Shown: positions 60,946 through 64,000 of the stretch, one piece after another
How positions within the stretch are numbered: the stretch's first letter is position 1
How the letters are laid out: each line of letters starts with the position of its first letter
Translations under genes and position numbers: made by a program
Source of the DNA: Hippophae tibetana
Taxonomy: Eukaryota; Streptophyta; Magnoliopsida; Rosales; Elaeagnaceae
DNA: 64,000 nt
Assembly (NCBI GenBank): GCA_037013495.1
Contig: CM072801.1
Span: forward strand, 14,065,501 to 14,129,500
Reading direction: 5' to 3'
Notes under the pieces: model-generated
Told to the model about the DNA's origin: nothing
The model's database searches: none
The model's input: only the letters and a program-made list of their open reading frames with translations

Positions 60946-61918
60946 TGATGTTTTGTTTGAGTCCCTTCTAATGAAAGTTTATCCAATTCAAACAAATTTT
61001 ATCAAATATCACAAAAAAGGGTACAAAATAAAACCAAGAAATAATATTATTATTGAAGTAGAGTCATGACTCATGATCACTATGTTGAAATTTCATACCA
61101 GGATCCACCTAAAAATACATACATTTGCATAATCTCTTACAATTAAAAGATCAACCCAAAAATTTATATCCTTCCAAGAAGAGCAAATTGTCAAGAACAG
61201 AAATATCAATCCCCTATATAATAATTGGGAATTCAAGTAATTCTTGCACAGTTGAGAGTGATTATTCTTATATTTTTTTGTATTCCATAACAAATTATTG
61301 ATAAAACAATTGAAGCATTTCTGTTTTGCACAACAAAGCTATCTATCTCATCACATATAAAGTAACATGTTGATGACTCCTTGCGGTCTTTGAATAACTT
61401 TGCATGATGAATCTGGGAGAAAAAAAAGAGGGGGTGAATAGGAACTTACATTCCCATGTTGACTTGGAATTTTGTCCCCACAATTCGAAGAAATTAAGAA
61501 GGATTGACAGTGGATGTGTCCATGTAAAAGGATAAATACCGTGGTACTGAATTTGTCTCGAGAAAGACCCAAGAGAGCTAATATGAAAACAACCCTGTCC
61601 TTAGTTGGGAGAGTTGGAAGTGCAGAGATTTTAGCTGTTATTCAAGAGCAGATTGAAAAAGTATATTTGGTTTGCTAGGCTCGTATATGATAGGCCAAGG
61701 CTTATTCAAGACAAAAAGAGTGGCCAATGTGAAGATTATATGGACATAGATATGAAACGGGCTGATGTGAGCTACAACTGAATCATCGGAGCAAGACGAG
61801 TAAGATTTAAGGCCCCTATTGCAAAAAAAGAAGCATGTTTTGGTTTGATAAATTTGATAAAAAAACAATAATGAGAAATCACATTATCTTGCTCAACTCG
61901 AAGTGCGAGACTCTTTGC
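60946..61918. other. Region 3' of the CCCH gene
   Basis: Base composition becomes more gene-like from about 61360. This stretch probably includes the 3' untranslated region of the minus-strand CCCH gene, which stops at 61919. No separate gene recognised; short frames here lack domains. Confidence 0.45.
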
Positions 61919-64000
61919 TCAACTTGAAGTGCAAGACTCTGTGGTGGTAGTGGGGGTGTTGCTGCTGCTACTTGAAGGGGCTGAACTCTGGGCAGACTGT
62001 TGGAGGCTTGAATGAGAAACAGTACCACTCGTTGAAAAAGTTGAGCCAACTGATTCACTAGCAGTGCTTGCAGATGAAGCCATCCGTGCTGATGTAGAGT
62101 CCTTGCTAGATCCCGAAGTAAATTCTGGGCGCAACTCTGAAGAGGAGGAGGATGGCGCTAGCAGACCTATAGAGGATCCTACCGGGTAGGGTGCCACTGG
62201 CATATCAGCTAGAGAAGATGCAGATGGACTGTAACTCAGAGTTCCCATTGGGTGGTCAAATCTGCATGCAGACCCAAACTTACACACTCCACTTTGTGCA
62301 TAGTGAGAACAAAGTAGAGAACCCTGGATGAGCACATTAAATTTCCAGAAACAGTGTGAGTACAGAAGATAGATGAAGTATCACCAAGATAGGAAAATTC
62401 AAGAAAATAAATCCTTAAAATATATCTCTGCTTACTGGAGCCTCCTTTCGGTTAACATCATTGTCTACATCATCCTCAAAAAATTACAGTGTTGCATATC
62501 ACTCAAGCATATTTGTGTGCATTCTTAATACTTCAAAATTGCTAGATGAATAATAAAACAAAGAATAATTGTCACCTTTTTAAAAGCAAAAAGTACCACA
62601 TTGCCTTCAAATTCCTAAAGAACATAAACAAGCAAAGCCACATGGCATAAGGTATGTGTGCATGCAAACAAGCATGAAGAAACACACATGTATTGACTAT
62701 GGAGAAGATCCGAAGATGAAATTACTAACATTTCCAGTTACTATTGCCCAAATTATTGAAGTAGACTTGGATATGTTTGAAAATGTGAAAATCAACGGAA
62801 AGTTCTTTTAACAGGACAAGTAAAATTATGATGACGAAACCATTGATATTATAGCCCAGTGTTCATAGAAAGCCAAGTAAATTCATGCAATCAGAATAGA
62901 GCCTTAGCTTTAAAAAAAAAAGAGAAAAAAATAAGACTACTATGAATTGTGTCAACTATGGGAAAGAACAGCACAAAGCCTCCTATGATATGAGGTTCTA
63001 GCAAGAGACAGTATGCAAGCAGTAGCAAAGCACATAGTGACATCAAAGAAAGGAGGGGGGACTTAGAACGTTAAATAAAGGTGGTTATGAATCAATGAAC
63101 ACGGATACAGGCAGTGCATGATAAAGTTTAAGATGGATTAGGTCTCAAGGGCAAGTAAAAATAACTGTTGGAGGAACAATGTGTTTCACTAAGTAATTTA
63201 TCACATGGCATAACATTTATTTATCAACAACGTAGATAATTATGGTGGATGTACAACAAAAGTAGATTATCCACCCAACTCACATGACTGCTAACACAAG
63301 CCGGCATCCTTATCCCTGCTTTTACACGACTACCTAATCTTTTTATTAGCAAGGTATGTTAAACACAAATGTTGACGAGAGAATTCAGATAACTATGCAT
63401 AGGAGACATACCGCTCCATTGAGAAATTGCATGTGACATGTTCTTCTTCAATAGCTAACCACGTCTCATAATAAGAAATGCAATAAAGCTAAAGGATACT
63501 CACCGGTCGCAAGGGGAAACCCATGGGACTAAGGACAACAGTTGTTCTTGGTACCATAACTTCTGTTGGGTGATGATATCTACATGAGGATCCAAATTTA
63601 CATTCCCCTTTCCTCATGTAATACTGACATTCAGGTTGCCCAGGTCTTTGTGGAAAAGATTGCTCCTTCTGGATGCTGCCAGATGGGGTACGAGGTGCAG
63701 GTATAGGCTGATAGGATCCTCCATATGCAGGTGCTAAAGAAGATAGTTGCCTTATCCCATAAAGAGTACCAAAATCAGCAGTGGGTTGAGTACTTGGAGA
63801 GGGAAGTGAGGTTACAGGTGCCTGCATGACATAATCCACAGGTTAATGGAAAAGTTGATACCTGAATGTGATAGTAAGCGAGAATATTGTACCCACCGCA
63901 TAAGGATTCCAACTGGGAAATTGAACCATCCCTGGGGAAACCAAAACTGTACCATAAGGGCTCTGGACATATGAGCCTTGTACCAAAGGGGGCCTTGCAA
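61919..64000 (-). CDS. CCCH zinc-finger protein, ZFN/C3H58 type (3' part, cut by window edge)
   Basis: Three minus-strand exons are seen: from the edge to 63897, then 63821-63504, then 62323-61919 with the stop. Phases agree. The visible 275 residues run from a Pro/Gly/Ser-rich stretch ([20 protein letters not shown]) through two C-x8-C-x5-C-x3-H fingers ([20 protein letters not shown] and [20 protein letters not shown]) to a Ser/Thr-rich tail ending [10 protein letters not shown]. Plant proteins of this type usually carry five such fingers, three before and two after a spacer, so these would be fingers 4 and 5. They bind RNA or DNA in the nucleus. The final splice joins FPLRP directly to GSLLC, as in the family. 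Intron 62324-63503 is 1.2 kb with no gene in it. The closest counterpart, from memory, is At5g18550 (C3H58). Confidence 0.92.

Noticed and set aside
47128-61918. A PUCHI-like AP2/ERF gene in the gap
   Set aside because: No AP2-domain motif (for example YRGVR) was seen in any frame I read. Only repeats and decayed elements are present.
1-64000. Organelle DNA insertions, rRNA genes or a novel defence-type operon
   Set aside because: No stretch resembled plastid or mitochondrial genes or rRNA, and the coding content is explained by four ordinary plant genes and transposable elements.

Overview
This is a nuclear window from a flowering plant. It has GT-AG spliced genes of plant-specific families, very AT-rich gaps between genes, and many plant-type Ty1/copia elements and foldback MITEs. 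The proteins match dicot families closely, and a eudicot (probably a rosid) is my inference. The species cannot be told from sequence alone.

Four host genes are present. (1) A kelch-repeat/coiled-coil protein on the + strand, coding 6363..25016, 16 exons, 717 aa. (2) TON2/FASS, the PP2A B'' regulatory subunit, on the - strand, coding 39879..34681, 12 exons, 478 aa. (3) The chloroplast Obg-type GTPase OBGC/CPSAR1 on the + strand, coding 42485..47127, 6 exons, 645 aa. (4) The 3' part of a CCCH zinc-finger gene of the ZFN/C3H58 type on the - strand, from 61919 off the right edge. I rebuilt each exon chain by hand. All junctions are GT-AG and all reading phases close. From memory, the Arabidopsis counterparts are At5g18590, At5g18580, At5g18570 and At5g18550, so the gene order appears conserved. 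No counterpart of At5g18560 (PUCHI, AP2/ERF) was seen in the 14.8 kb gap where it would be expected.

Region by region: 1-5760 is AT-rich DNA holding a diverged direct duplication. 5770-25200 is the kelch gene, swollen by repeats in its introns: a TRIM-like miniature LTR element, an LTR-like piece, a copia element nested inside an older, oppositely oriented copia element (intron 13), and a foldback MITE with a perfect 9-bp target duplication (intron 15). 25.2-34.6 kb is a gap with broken copia pieces, including a GATCGAT-rich 254-bp tandem duplication between inverted arms. 34.7-39.9 kb is TON2. 39.9-42.5 kb is the divergent intergenic region, with a LINE RNase H-like remnant. 42.5-47.1 kb is OBGC. 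47.2-61.9 kb is a repeat-filled gap with a much-decayed copia element (itself interrupted by a 1-kb foldback element) and several MITEs. 61.9 kb to the end is the CCCH gene.

The four genes do not form one pathway. Kelch and TON2 are convergent, TON2 and OBGC are divergent with about 2.6 kb between start codons, and OBGC and the CCCH gene are convergent. I found no tRNA, rRNA, CRISPR array or clearly novel multi-gene system. The points most worth a second look are the nested insertions, the inverted repeats flanking exons 11-13, the GATCGAT repeat block, and the apparent loss or move of one gene from a conserved block.
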